Source: an uncultured Oscillospiraceae bacterium
GTDB lineage: Bacteria; Bacillota; Clostridia; Oscillospirales; Oscillospiraceae
Length of the DNA: 64,000 nucleotides
Assembly: GCA_947168655.1 (NCBI GenBank)
Contig: CAMVMU010000004.1
Span: 1 to 64,000 of the forward strand
Direction of reading: 5' to 3'
Part shown: in pieces, positions 20,138 to 29,476 of the stretch
How the letters are laid out: every line of letters starts with the position of its first letter
Numbering within the stretch: position 1 is the stretch's first letter
Made by a program: the position numbers and the translations under genes
Notes under the pieces: generated by a model
Told to the model about the DNA's origin: nothing
Databases searched by the model: none
The model's input: only the letters and a program-made list of their open reading frames with translations

Positions 20138-20893
20138 GTGGCCAAAATCGTAGCGATTGTCAATCAGAAAGGCGGCGTGGGAAAAACCACCACCTGCGTC
20201 AACCTGACCGCCGCGTTGAAGCAGGCCGGCAAGCGGGTACTGCTGTGCGATTTTGATCCCCAGGCCAACGCCACCTCCGGCATGGGGGTGGACAAGTCCG
20301 TGTCCAATGGCGTTTACGATGTGCTGATCAACGGAAAAGACGTACATACCGCCATTGTTTCCACCCGCTACGGCGACGTTCTGCCCTCCAGCAAAGCACT
20401 GGCCGGAGCCGGTATCGAGATGATTGAGATGGAGAACCGCCAATTCTTGTTGAAAAACGCGCTGGATCAGGTGCGCGGCGATTATGATTTCATTTTTATC
20501 GACTGCCCGCCTTCCCTGGAACTGCTGACCCTCAACGCGTTGTGCGCCGCAGACTCGCTGCTGGTGCCGGTACAGGGCGAATACTACGCTCTGGAGGGCC
20601 TCAGTGACCTGATGAACACCGTGCGCATCGTTCGCAGAGGCATGAATCCCAATTTGGGCATGGAAGGCGTGCTGCTGACCATGTTCGACGGGCGCACCAA
20701 TCTGGCCATCCAGGTAGCACAGGAGGTCAAGCGGTTTTTCCCGGGCAAGGTCTATTCTACCGTGGTACCCCGGAACGTCCGCCTCAGCGAGGCCCCCAGC
20801 CACGGTAAGCCCATCACGGCATACGACCGAACCTGCCGCGGCGCCGAGGCCTATACGGCGCTGGCAGCGGAGTTTTTAAAGAAGAATTCCTGA
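20138..20893 (+). CDS. soj: ParA family chromosome partitioning ATPase (Soj)
   Basis: MAKIVAIVNQKGGVGKTTTCVNLTAAL; DFDPQANATSG; FIDCPPSLELLTLNAL. Confidence 0.97.
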   Translation: MAKIVAIVNQKGGVGKTTTCVNLTAALKQAGKRVLLCDFDPQANATSGMGVDKSVSNGVYDVLINGKDVHTAIVSTRYGDVLPSSKALAGAGIEMIEMENRQFLLKNALDQVRGDYDFIFIDCPPSLELLTLNALCAADSLLVPVQGEYYALEGLSDLMNTVRIVRRGMNPNLGMEGVLLTMFDGRTNLAIQVAQEVKRFFPGKVYSTVVPRNVRLSEAPSHGKPITAYDRTCRGAEAYTALAAEFLKKNS

Positions 20894-20908
20894 GAGGAGT
20901 GATTTTTC

Positions 20909-21778
20909 GTGGCGAACAACTCCAAGGGACTCGGCAAGGGCCTTGGTGCCCTGCTGGGCGACAATTATATGGACGCACCCGAGGAAAAGGAACGTCTATA
21001 CCTCCCCATTTCCCAGGTGGAGAGCTGCTCGGCCCAGCCCCGAAAACAATTTGATCCGGATTCCCTGGCCGACCTGGCGGATTCCATCCGCCAGCACGGC
21101 ATTATTCAGCCACTGACGGTGCGAAAGCTGCAGTCCGGCTATTATCAGATCATCGCCGGCGAGCGTCGCTGGCGCGCCGCCCGTATGGCAGGGCTGAGCG
21201 AGGTCCCCGCCATCGTCATCGAAGCGGACGACCGAAAGGCTATGGAGCTGGCCATGATTGAAAACCTTCAGCGGGAGGATTTGAATCCCATGGAGGAAGC
21301 CGAGGGTTACCACACGCTGGTAAGCCAGTATGGCTTGACTCAGGAGCAGGCAGCCTCGCAGGTGGGCAAGTCCCGCAGTGCCGTGGCAAATGCTCTGCGC
21401 CTTCTGAATCTGACGCCGACTGTGCGCGCCATGGTGGAGGATGGCCGTCTCTCCGGCGGACATGCCCGGACGCTGCTTCCTCTACCCCCCGCCATGCAGG
21501 AAAGTGCAGCAGCCATTGTGCTGAAAAACAATCTGTCCGTCCGCCAGACCGAGCTATTGGTGAAGAAGCTCACCGCTCAGCAGCGGCCAAAAAGGTCCCC
21601 TGCCACCTCTATCACCGTCAACTACGCCGAAGAAGCCGCCCGGGAGCTCAGCAACCGCCTGGGCCGGGGCTGTAAGATCGTCGGAGGGCGAAAAAAAGGC
21701 CGCATCGAGCTGGAATACTACGATCTGGATGATCTGAACGGACTGATTGACGCCCTGTACACCATGAAGAAAAAATAA
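20909..21778 (+). CDS. parB: ParB/Spo0J chromosome partitioning protein
   Basis: GKGLGALLGDN; QPRKQFDPDSLADLADSIRQHGIIQPLTVRKL; GERRWRAARMAGL; GKSRSAVANALRLLNL. Confidence 0.97.
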   Translation: MANNSKGLGKGLGALLGDNYMDAPEEKERLYLPISQVESCSAQPRKQFDPDSLADLADSIRQHGIIQPLTVRKLQSGYYQIIAGERRWRAARMAGLSEVPAIVIEADDRKAMELAMIENLQREDLNPMEEAEGYHTLVSQYGLTQEQAASQVGKSRSAVANALRLLNLTPTVRAMVEDGRLSGGHARTLLPLPPAMQESAAAIVLKNNLSVRQTELLVKKLTAQQRPKRSPATSITVNYAEEAARELSNRLGRGCKIVGGRKKGRIELEYYDLDDLNGLIDALYTMKKK

Positions 21779-21792
21779 TCGCTGCATTGCGG

Positions 21793-21808
21793 CGTTTCAC
21801 GTGAAACA
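21793..21808. promoter_or_regulatory. Second parS-like site, 15/16 match, between parB and serS
   Basis: CGTTTCACGTGAAACA (consensus TGTTTCACGTGAAACA). Confidence 0.9.
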
Positions 21809-21827
21809 TCAAAGGAGAGAAAACCCT

Positions 21828-23150
21828 ATGCTTGACATCCGTTTTCTGCGGGAGAACCCCGAGCTGGTCAAAGAAAACATCCGTAAAAAATTCCAGAACA
21901 GCAAACTGCCCCTGGTGGACGAAGCCATCGCCCTGGACGCGGAGAAACGGTCCGCCATGGCCGAGACGGAAGCCTTGAAGGCTGAGCGCAACAGGCTCAG
22001 CAAGGCCAACGGTCCTCTGTACGGGCAGCTCAAAAAGTGCGCAGATGAGGCCAAAAAGGCCGAGATTCAGGCACAAATCGATGCAAATAATGCCGCCGTC
22101 AAGGCCAACGCTGATCGGATGGCACTGCTGGACGCCCGGATCGAGCAGGCCGGCGAGCAGCTGAACAAGATCATGATGGTCATCCCCCAGATGATCGACC
22201 CCAGCGTGCCCATCGGCCCGGACGACAGCTGCAACGTGGAGGTCCAGCGCTTCGGCGAGCCCAAGGTTCCCAACTTCGAGATCCCCTACCACACCGACAT
22301 CATGGAGCGCTTTGACGGCGTGGATATGGACGCCGCCGGCCGCGTCTCCGGCAACGGTTTTTACTACCTCATGGGCGACATCGCCCGGCTCCACAGCGCC
22401 GTAACCGCCTATGCCCGTGATTTCATGATCAACAAGGGCTTCACCTACTGCATTCCCCCCTTTATGATCCGCGGCAGCGTGGTCACCGGCGTCATGAGCT
22501 TTGCCGAGATGGACGCCATGATGTATAAAATCGAGGGCGAGGACCTCTACCTGATCGGCACCAGCGAGCACTCCATGATCGGCAAGTTCATCGACCAGAT
22601 TATTCCGGAGGACAAGCTGCCCCAGACCCTCACCTCCTACTCTCCCTGCTTCCGCAAGGAGAAGGGTGCCCACGGCATTGAGGAGCGCGGCGTATACCGT
22701 ATCCATCAGTTTGAGAAGCAGGAGATGGTGGTTGTGTGCCGGCCCGAGGACAGCATGAAGTGGTACGAGCAGATGTGGCGCTACAGCGTAGAGCTGTTCC
22801 GCTCCCTGGACATCCCCGTGCGCCAGCTGGAGTGCTGCTCCGGCGACCTGGCGGACCTGAAGGTCAAGTCCTGCGACATCGAGGCCTGGTCCCCCCGCCA
22901 GCAGAAGTACTTTGAGGTCTGCTCCTGCTCCAATCTGGGCGACGCCCAGGCCCGCCGTCTGAAGATCCGCGTCAAGGGCGCAGACGGCAAGATGTATCTG
23001 CCCCACACCCTCAACAACACCGTGGTGGCGCCGCCCCGCATGCTTATTGCCTTCCTGGAGAACAACCTCCAGGCCGACGGCTCCGTGCTGATCCCCGCCG
23101 CTCTGCGGCCTTATATGGGCGGATGCGAGCGTCTGATCCCCAAGCATTAA
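21828..23150 (+). CDS. serS: Seryl-tRNA synthetase
   Basis: [64 protein letters not shown]. Confidence 0.97.
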   Translation: MLDIRFLRENPELVKENIRKKFQNSKLPLVDEAIALDAEKRSAMAETEALKAERNRLSKANGPLYGQLKKCADEAKKAEIQAQIDANNAAVKANADRMALLDARIEQAGEQLNKIMMVIPQMIDPSVPIGPDDSCNVEVQRFGEPKVPNFEIPYHTDIMERFDGVDMDAAGRVSGNGFYYLMGDIARLHSAVTAYARDFMINKGFTYCIPPFMIRGSVVTGVMSFAEMDAMMYKIEGEDLYLIGTSEHSMIGKFIDQIIPEDKLPQTLTSYSPCFRKEKGAHGIEERGVYRIHQFEKQEMVVVCRPEDSMKWYEQMWRYSVELFRSLDIPVRQLECCSGDLADLKVKSCDIEAWSPRQQKYFEVCSCSNLGDAQARRLKIRVKGADGKMYLPHTLNNTVVAPPRMLIAFLENNLQADGSVLIPAALRPYMGGCERLIPKH

Positions 23151-23208
23151 CTACTTTGGGTATTATTCTTGTAATAATATACATTTTGTAATTAACAGGA
23201 GGTACATT

Positions 23209-23631
23209 ATGAAGAAGCTCGGAAAGGAACTCAAGGAATTCATCATGCGCGGCAACGTGGTGGACCTGGCCGTCGGCGTTGTGATCGGCGGCGCGTTCGG
23301 CGCCATCACCACCTCTCTGGTCAACGATATCATCATGCCTTTCGTCTCCCTCATCACCGGCGGCGTGGACTTCACCCAGTGGAAGTGGATCCTGAAGGCC
23401 GGCGAACTGAACGAAGCGGGCGAGCTGGTAGGCCAGGTGTCTGTGAACTACGGCAACCTGATCTCCGTGATCTTGAACTTCCTCATCATCGCGGTGGTGC
23501 TGTTCTGCGTGGTCAAAGGCATCAACAAGCTGAAGAAGCCCGAGGAACCCGCCCCCGAACCCGCCCCCGCCGGCCCCACCACTGAGGAGCTGCTGGGCGA
23601 GATCCGCGACCTGCTGAAGGAAGGCAAGTAA
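23209..23631 (+). CDS. mscL: Large-conductance mechanosensitive channel
   Basis: [50 protein letters not shown]. Confidence 0.97.
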   Translation: MKKLGKELKEFIMRGNVVDLAVGVVIGGAFGAITTSLVNDIIMPFVSLITGGVDFTQWKWILKAGELNEAGELVGQVSVNYGNLISVILNFLIIAVVLFCVVKGINKLKKPEEPAPEPAPAGPTTEELLGEIRDLLKEGK

Positions 23632-24329
23632 TGCTCCACATCCTCACCGAGGGGCTGGCGCAGATGGGTCTGCCCGCCGGCGCCGCCCCCCGGCTGGCGG
23701 AATTTGCCGGGGCGGTGCTGGAAAAAAACAAGGTCATGAACCTGACGGCCATCACCGACCCCGCCGATTTTGCCGCACTGCACCTGCTGGACTCCGCCGT
23801 TTTGCTGACCATCGCCGATTTTCGGGGCAAAACCGTGGTGGACGTGGGCACCGGCGCCGGCTTTCCCGGTATGCCCCTGCGGATCCTGGAGCCGGACTTT
23901 GACCTGACACTGCTGGACAGTCTGGGCAAACGGATCGCCTTTTTGCAGGACACCTGCGCCCAAATGGGACTGCAGCGTGTGGAGGCCATCCACGCCCGTG
24001 CGGAGGAATTCGCCGCAGATCACCGGGAACAGTACGATATCGCCACGTCCCGCGCCGTGGCGGCGCTGAACGTGCTGTGCGAGCTGGCCTTGCCCCTCGT
24101 CCGTGTGGGCGGCTGCTTCCTGGCCATGAAATCCGTGGACTCCGACGAGGAGATCGCCGCCGCCCGGGGTGCCATCGGTCAGTTGGGTGGGCGGATCCGG
24201 GAGATCCGGGACTACGCCATCCCCGGCACCGGCGTGCGCCACCGGGTCGTCATCATCCACAAGCTGCGGCCCACGCCGCAGGCGTATCCCCGCGCTTTCG
24301 CAAAGATCAAGAAAAATCCGCTGATGTAA
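23631..24329 (+). CDS. rsmG: 16S rRNA (guanine(527)-N7)-methyltransferase
   Basis: KNKVMNLTAITDP; LLDSAVLL; VVDVGTGAGFPGMPLRILEPDFDLTLLDSLGKRIAFL; ATSRAVAALNVL. Confidence 0.95.
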   Translation: MLHILTEGLAQMGLPAGAAPRLAEFAGAVLEKNKVMNLTAITDPADFAALHLLDSAVLLTIADFRGKTVVDVGTGAGFPGMPLRILEPDFDLTLLDSLGKRIAFLQDTCAQMGLQRVEAIHARAEEFAADHREQYDIATSRAVAALNVLCELALPLVRVGGCFLAMKSVDSDEEIAAARGAIGQLGGRIREIRDYAIPGTGVRHRVVIIHKLRPTPQAYPRAFAKIKKNPLM

Positions 24330-24343
24330 AAACGAGGTACATT

Positions 24344-25081
24344 ATGGGTAAAATTATCGCAGTCGTATCCGGCAAGGGAGGCACCGGCAAGACCTCCTTT
24401 ACCGCCAACACCGGTCTGGCGCTGGCGGCGTTGGGCTATCGCGTGCTGTGCCTGGACTGCGACGTTACCCTGCGGAACCTGGATCTGGTGCTGGGCCTCA
24501 GCGACAGCGCTGTGATGGATTTCTCCGATGTGCTGGAGGGCCGCTGCACTCTTTCCGAGGCAGTGGTCAGCCATCGGAAATATCCCAGGCTGGACCTGCT
24601 GGCCGCACCGGTCACCGACGGACGTCCGCCATATACCCCCCGTCAGATGGGGGAGCTGTTCCGCAAGATCCGCGCCGCCTATGATTACTGTCTGGTGGAT
24701 GCCCCGGCCGGACTAGGACTTGGCTTCCATCTGGCCACTGACTATGCTGACAGCGCCGTGGTGGTGACTACCACGGACCAGTCCGCCCTGCGGGACGCCC
24801 AGCGCACCGTTATGGAGTTGAGCCGATTCCCTGCCGGCGCCGTCCATCTGGTGGTAGGACGTGTGCAGCGCCGTATGCTTCGCGCGCTTCACACCACCAT
24901 TGACGACGCCATTGACTCCGCCGGATTGCCTCTTTTGGGGGTCATTCCGGAGGATCGCGATCTTGCCCTTGCCATGAACAAGGGCATTCCCCTGCGGGAG
25001 ATCAGCGATTATGCCGCCCGCGCCTACGATAACATCGCCAAACGCATCGCGGGACGCCGTGTCCCGCTGATGAGGATATAA
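24344..25081 (+). CDS. MinD-like P-loop ATPase (ParA/MinD superfamily)
   Basis: MGKIIAVVSGKGGTGKTSFTANTGLALAALGYRVLCLDCDVTLRNLDLVLG; LVDAPAGLG; C-terminal basic/hydrophobic tail. Confidence 0.9.
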   Translation: MGKIIAVVSGKGGTGKTSFTANTGLALAALGYRVLCLDCDVTLRNLDLVLGLSDSAVMDFSDVLEGRCTLSEAVVSHRKYPRLDLLAAPVTDGRPPYTPRQMGELFRKIRAAYDYCLVDAPAGLGLGFHLATDYADSAVVVTTTDQSALRDAQRTVMELSRFPAGAVHLVVGRVQRRMLRALHTTIDDAIDSAGLPLLGVIPEDRDLALAMNKGIPLREISDYAARAYDNIAKRIAGRRVPLMRI

Positions 25082-25111
25082 CGTGAATACTTTGAAAGGA
25101 GGCGTTCTTCT

Positions 25112-25528
25112 GTGAATATCGCCATCATTGCCCACGACAACAAAAAAGAGCTGATGGTCCAGTTCTGCACGGCTTACTGCGGCATTCTGGCCCATCACAC
25201 CATCTGCGCCACGGCCACCACCGGCCAGCAGATCGCCGAGGCCACCGGTCTCACCATCCACCGCTTCCTGTCCTTCCGCCACGGCGGCGGCCAGCAGATC
25301 GCCGCCCGCATCGCCTATAACGAAATCGACATGGTGCTGTGCTTCAACGACCCCAATACCAAGGGAATACACGAGGACGTGCTGTATATCGCCCGCCTCT
25401 GCGACCAGAACAATGTGCCCTTTGCCAGCAACGTGGCCACTGCCGAGATGCTGGTTTTGGGTCTTGCCCGGGGCGATCTGGATTGGCGCGACATTGTCAA
25501 TCCCAAGACCAAGCCCTTTACTGCTTGA
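25112..25528 (+). CDS. mgsA: Methylglyoxal synthase
   Basis: MNIAIIAHDNKKELMVQFCTAYCGIL; ATATTGQQIAEATGL; SFRHGGGQQIAARI; FNDPNTKGIHEDV; GTG start. Confidence 0.92.
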   Translation: MNIAIIAHDNKKELMVQFCTAYCGILAHHTICATATTGQQIAEATGLTIHRFLSFRHGGGQQIAARIAYNEIDMVLCFNDPNTKGIHEDVLYIARLCDQNNVPFASNVATAEMLVLGLARGDLDWRDIVNPKTKPFTA

Positions 25529-25553
25529 CTTTTTGGGAAAATCTGCATACAAT
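25525..25553 (+). promoter_or_regulatory. Sigma-A-type promoter for hisS-aspS leader
   Basis: TTGACT-N17-TACAAT; -35 overlaps mgsA stop codon. Confidence 0.75.
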
Positions 25554-25564
25554 AAACATTCAGA

Positions 25565-25809
25565 AACGATCCGCGAGGACGGGACAGGAGTAGCTCCGCA
25601 CCACCGCACACAGAGAGGCGCGCCCTTGGCTGCAAGCGCGCTGCGGAAACGGAGGGAAGACAGTCCCCGAGCGGGGGTGGCAACACCCACGGCACGCTCC
25701 CCGTACCCATGGAGCGCGAAAGGGTCCGCCCCGGCGGACTGAATTTGGGTGGCACCACGAAGCGTAAGTCCTGCGCTCTCGTCCCAAACGGGGGACGGGA
25801 GCGTTTTTT
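25565..25809 (+). ncRNA. T-box riboswitch leader upstream of hisS-aspS
   Basis: Stem I with AGTA motif (aggagtag) opposite GGAAGACA; T-box motif TTTGGGTGGCACCACGA pairing with TCCCAAA; terminator CGCTCTCGTCCC-loop-GGGACGGGAGCG-T6. Confidence 0.93.
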
Positions 25810-25867
25810 CTATATTCCCCGGGAAATCGGCCTCATTTGCGGTCAATAACAAGAAGGAGATAAACCC

Positions 25868-27226
25868 ATGGAGAAATTAAAACCCCGCACCCTGTCCGGC
25901 TTCATGGAACTGCTGCCTCAACCGCAGCAGCAGATGGAGCGGATGATGGATGTCCTGCGCAGCACCTATTCCCTCTACGGATTCACGCCGCTGGACACCC
26001 CCATCATTGAGTCCAGCGAGGTACTGCTGGCCAAGGGCGGCGGTGACACGGAAAAGCAGATCTACCGCTTCACCAAGGGCGACAGCGACCTGAGCCTGCG
26101 CTTCGATCTGACGGTACCTCTGGCCAAGTACGTAGCTCTGCACTACAACGAGCTGGCCTTCCCCTTCCGCCGCTATCAGATCGGCAAGGTGTACCGCGGC
26201 GAGCGGGCCCAGCGGGGCCGCTTCCGGGAGTTCTACCAGGCCGACATCGACGTCATCGGCGACGGCAAGCTGGACATTACCAACGAGGCGGAGATCCCCG
26301 CCATCATCTACCGGACCTTTACCACCCTGGGCCTCAAACGCTTCCAGATCCGGGTCAACAACCGGAAGATCCTCAACGGTTTTTACGCCATGCAGGGTCT
26401 GACGGAGCGCAGCGGCGACATCATGCGCACGGTGGACAAGCTGGACAAGATCGGCGCTGAGAAAGTCCGCCTCTGCCTCATGGATGACTGCGGCCTCACC
26501 GCCGATCAGGCCGATGAGATCCTGCGGTTTATCGCCATCACCGGCTCCAACAGCGAGGTGTTGGCGGCGCTCCGGGGCTATGCCGGCAAGAACGAGGTGT
26601 TTGACGCCGGTCTGGAGGAGCTGAACACGGTGGTGAAGTACCTGTCCGCCTTCGGCGTGCCGGAGGAAAACTTCGCTGTGGACCTCACCATCGCCCGCGG
26701 TCTGGACTATTACACCGGCACGGTGTACGAGACCACTCTGCTGGATCACCCGGAGATCGGCTCCGTCTGCTCCGGCGGGCGGTACGACAACCTGGCGGAA
26801 TACTATACCGACAAACAGCTGCCCGGCGTGGGCATCTCCATCGGCCTGACCCGTCTGTTCTACGTGCTGGGCGAGCAGGGCATGCTGAACGGCGACCTGC
26901 CCACCGCCCCCGCCGACGTGCTGGTCCTGCCCATGACGGAGGATCTGGCCCCCGCCATCGCCCTGTCCACTTCTCTGCGCGGCGCGGGCATCCGCACCCA
27001 GCTCTACACCGAGGCCAAGAAGTTCAAGGCCAAGATGAACTACGCCGACAAGCTGGGCATCCCCTACGTGGTGTTTCTGGGCGACGATGAGATCGCAAAG
27101 GGCGTGGTGACCTGCAAGGATATGGCCACCGGTGAGCAGACCACCCTGCCGCTGGACGAAACGCTCCAGCGTGTGCGGGATGGCCTTGCGGCCAAGAACG
27201 CCGGCGCTGTAATCCTGGAAAAATAA
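25868..27226 (+). CDS. hisS: Histidyl-tRNA synthetase
   Basis: LRFDLTVPLAKYVA; RYQIGKVYRGERAQRGRFREFYQADIDVIG; ARGLDYYTGTVYE. Confidence 0.96.
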   Translation: MEKLKPRTLSGFMELLPQPQQQMERMMDVLRSTYSLYGFTPLDTPIIESSEVLLAKGGGDTEKQIYRFTKGDSDLSLRFDLTVPLAKYVALHYNELAFPFRRYQIGKVYRGERAQRGRFREFYQADIDVIGDGKLDITNEAEIPAIIYRTFTTLGLKRFQIRVNNRKILNGFYAMQGLTERSGDIMRTVDKLDKIGAEKVRLCLMDDCGLTADQADEILRFIAITGSNSEVLAALRGYAGKNEVFDAGLEELNTVVKYLSAFGVPEENFAVDLTIARGLDYYTGTVYETTLLDHPEIGSVCSGGRYDNLAEYYTDKQLPGVGISIGLTRLFYVLGEQGMLNGDLPTAPADVLVLPMTEDLAPAIALSTSLRGAGIRTQLYTEAKKFKAKMNYADKLGIPYVVFLGDDEIAKGVVTCKDMATGEQTTLPLDETLQRVRDGLAAKNAGAVILEK

Positions 27227-27295
27227 CTACTGTCTGTATATCTTATCATTATTAATACAATACAAAATCACTTTTGGATAAGGAGAGATTGCGTT

Positions 27296-29074
27296 ATGAT
27301 GCAAATGCGTACACATACCTGCAACGAGCTGCGTCTGGGGGACGTGGGCAAGCAGGTGAAGCTGGTTGGCTGGATGGAGAACGTCCGCACCGTGGGCAGC
27401 AACTTCGCCTTCGTGGTGCTGCGTGACTTCTACGGCACCACTCAGATCGTCATCGAGACCGAGGACATGATGGCCGCCATCCGGGACGTGAACAAGGAGT
27501 CCACCATCTCCGTGGAGGGCGTGGTGCGGGAGCGCTCCAGCAAGAACCCCAAGCAGCCCACCGGCGAGATCGAGGTGGTTCCCAGCAAGATCGAGGTGCT
27601 GGGCCGCTGCCGCTACAACAGCCTGCCCTTTGAGATCAACCGCAGCCGGGAGGCCGATGAAACGGCTCGTCTGAAGTACCGGTATCTGGACCTGCGCAAC
27701 CCCGCCGTGAAGAACAACATCATCCTGCGCTGCCAGGTCATCGCCGCCATCCGCGCCGCCATGATGGAGCGTGGTTTCCTGGAAATCACCACCCCCATCC
27801 TTACCGCCAGCTCCCCCGAGGGCGCCCGGGACTATCTGGTGCCCGCCCGGAAGCACCCCGGCAAGTTTTACGCTCTGCCCCAGGCGCCCCAGCAGTTCAA
27901 GCAGCTGCTGATGACCTCCGGCTTCGACCGCTATTTCCAGATCGCCCCCTGCTTCCGGGATGAGGACGCCCGGGGCGACCGCTCCCCCGGCGAGTTCTAC
28001 CAGCTGGATATGGAGATGGCCTTCGCCACCCAGGACGACGTGTTCGCCGTGCTGGAGGACGTGCTGCCACCCATCTTCGCCAAGTATGGCACCTATGATA
28101 TTGCCTCCTCCGCCCCCTTCCGCCGCATCGCCTACAACGACGCCATGGAGACCTACGGCTCCGACAAGCCGGACCTGCGCATCGACCTCGTGTGCCAGGA
28201 CATCAGCGAGACGGTGAAGGGCTGCGGCTTTGAGCCCATCGACGGTCAGGTGGTCAAGGCCGTGGTGGTGAAGGACTGCAAGCTGGCCCGCAAGGCCATT
28301 GACAAGCTGTGCGCCGACGTGGAGGTCCAGACCGCCAACAAGCCTTTCTGGTTCAAGCTGGATGACAGCGGCGAGCTCTCGGGCGGCATCGCCAAGTTCC
28401 TTGGCGGCTGCAAGGGCGCGCTGGTGGAGCAGCTGGGTCTGGTGCCCGGCGCCTTCGTGGGCGTGGCCGCCGGCAAAAAGGAGCTGGCACAGAAGACCGC
28501 CGGCGTCCTCCGCAACAAGCTGGGCGCCGCCTGCGAGGGCCACATGGACGCCGAGCGCTACGAGTTCTGCTGGATCGTGGATTTCCCCATGTATGAGATC
28601 GGCGAGGAGTCCGGTGAACTGGAATTCTGCCACAACCCCTTCTCCATGCCCAGCGGCGGCCTGGAGACGCTGCTGAAGGCCGAGCGGGGCGAGATCGACC
28701 CCCTGAGCATCTACGCCGACCAGTACGACCTGGTCTGCAACGGCGTGGAGCTGAGCTCCGGCGCCGTCCGGAACCACGACCCCGAGATCATGATCAAGGC
28801 CTTCGAGATGGTGGGCCTGGGCGAGGAGGACGTGAAAAAGAAGTTCCCCGCCATGTACAACGCCTTCTGCTACGGCGCGCCTCCCCACGCCGGCATCGCC
28901 CCGGGTGTAGACCGCATCGTCATGCTGCTGGCGGGTGAGAGCTCCATCCGCGAGATCATCCCCTTCCCCATGAACAAGAACGCCCAGGACCTGATGATGG
29001 GCGCCCCCTCTACTGTGGAGCAAAAGCAGCTGGACGAGCTGCATATCGCCTTCGTGGGCGAGTTGGAGGAATAA
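27296..29074 (+). CDS. aspS: Aspartyl-tRNA synthetase
   Basis: GDVGKQVKLVGWMENVRTVG; EGARDYLVPARKHPGKFYALPQAPQQFKQLLM; RDEDARGDRSPGEFYQLDMEM; GAPPHAGIAPGVDRIVMLL. Confidence 0.97.
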   Translation: MMQMRTHTCNELRLGDVGKQVKLVGWMENVRTVGSNFAFVVLRDFYGTTQIVIETEDMMAAIRDVNKESTISVEGVVRERSSKNPKQPTGEIEVVPSKIEVLGRCRYNSLPFEINRSREADETARLKYRYLDLRNPAVKNNIILRCQVIAAIRAAMMERGFLEITTPILTASSPEGARDYLVPARKHPGKFYALPQAPQQFKQLLMTSGFDRYFQIAPCFRDEDARGDRSPGEFYQLDMEMAFATQDDVFAVLEDVLPPIFAKYGTYDIASSAPFRRIAYNDAMETYGSDKPDLRIDLVCQDISETVKGCGFEPIDGQVVKAVVVKDCKLARKAIDKLCADVEVQTANKPFWFKLDDSGELSGGIAKFLGGCKGALVEQLGLVPGAFVGVAAGKKELAQKTAGVLRNKLGAACEGHMDAERYEFCWIVDFPMYEIGEESGELEFCHNPFSMPSGGLETLLKAERGEIDPLSIYADQYDLVCNGVELSSGAVRNHDPEIMIKAFEMVGLGEEDVKKKFPAMYNAFCYGAPPHAGIAPGVDRIVMLLAGESSIREIIPFPMNKNAQDLMMGAPSTVEQKQLDELHIAFVGELEE

Positions 29075-29101
29075 ACCGCGATTTTGGAAAGGAGAAGCAT
29101 C

Positions 29102-29413
29102 ATGAAGCTGTACAACATCGACTATATCCCCGGCGCAGAGATCGAGGCCCTGGACATGGTGCGTGGCGCCGTTGTCCAGAGCAAGCACATCGGCAAGGAC
29201 ATTATGGCCGGCTTCAAGACCCTGGTGGGCGGCGAGATCAAGGGCTACACCGAGATGCTCAACGAGGCCCGCGTCACCGCCACGCAGCGCATGATCGCCC
29301 AGGCGGAGGCTCTTGGCGCCGACGCCGTGGTAAACGTGCGCTACGCCAGCAGCGCTGTCATGGACGGCGCCGCAGAGGTGCTGGCCTACGGCACCGCCGT
29401 GCGCATCAAGTAA
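29102..29413 (+). CDS. YbjQ family (UPF0145) protein
   Basis: EALDMVRGAVVQSKHIGKDIMAGFKTLVGGEIKGYTEMLNEARVTATQRMIAQAEALGADAVVNVRYASS. Confidence 0.9.
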   Translation: MKLYNIDYIPGAEIEALDMVRGAVVQSKHIGKDIMAGFKTLVGGEIKGYTEMLNEARVTATQRMIAQAEALGADAVVNVRYASSAVMDGAAEVLAYGTAVRIK

Positions 29414-29427
29414 ACTCCGAACCGTAA

Positions 29428-29455
29428 AAAATGGGCGGCAGCAGCCGCCCATTTT
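29428..29455 (+). terminator. Intrinsic terminator after ybjQ-like gene
   Basis: AAAATGGGCGGC-agca-GCCGCCCATTTT. Confidence 0.85.
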
Positions 29456-29476
29456 CCCCATAAAGGAGAAATCAAT

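Noticed and set aside
25560-25787. 75-147 aa ORFs across the hisS leader
   Set aside because: Overlap a clear T-box riboswitch
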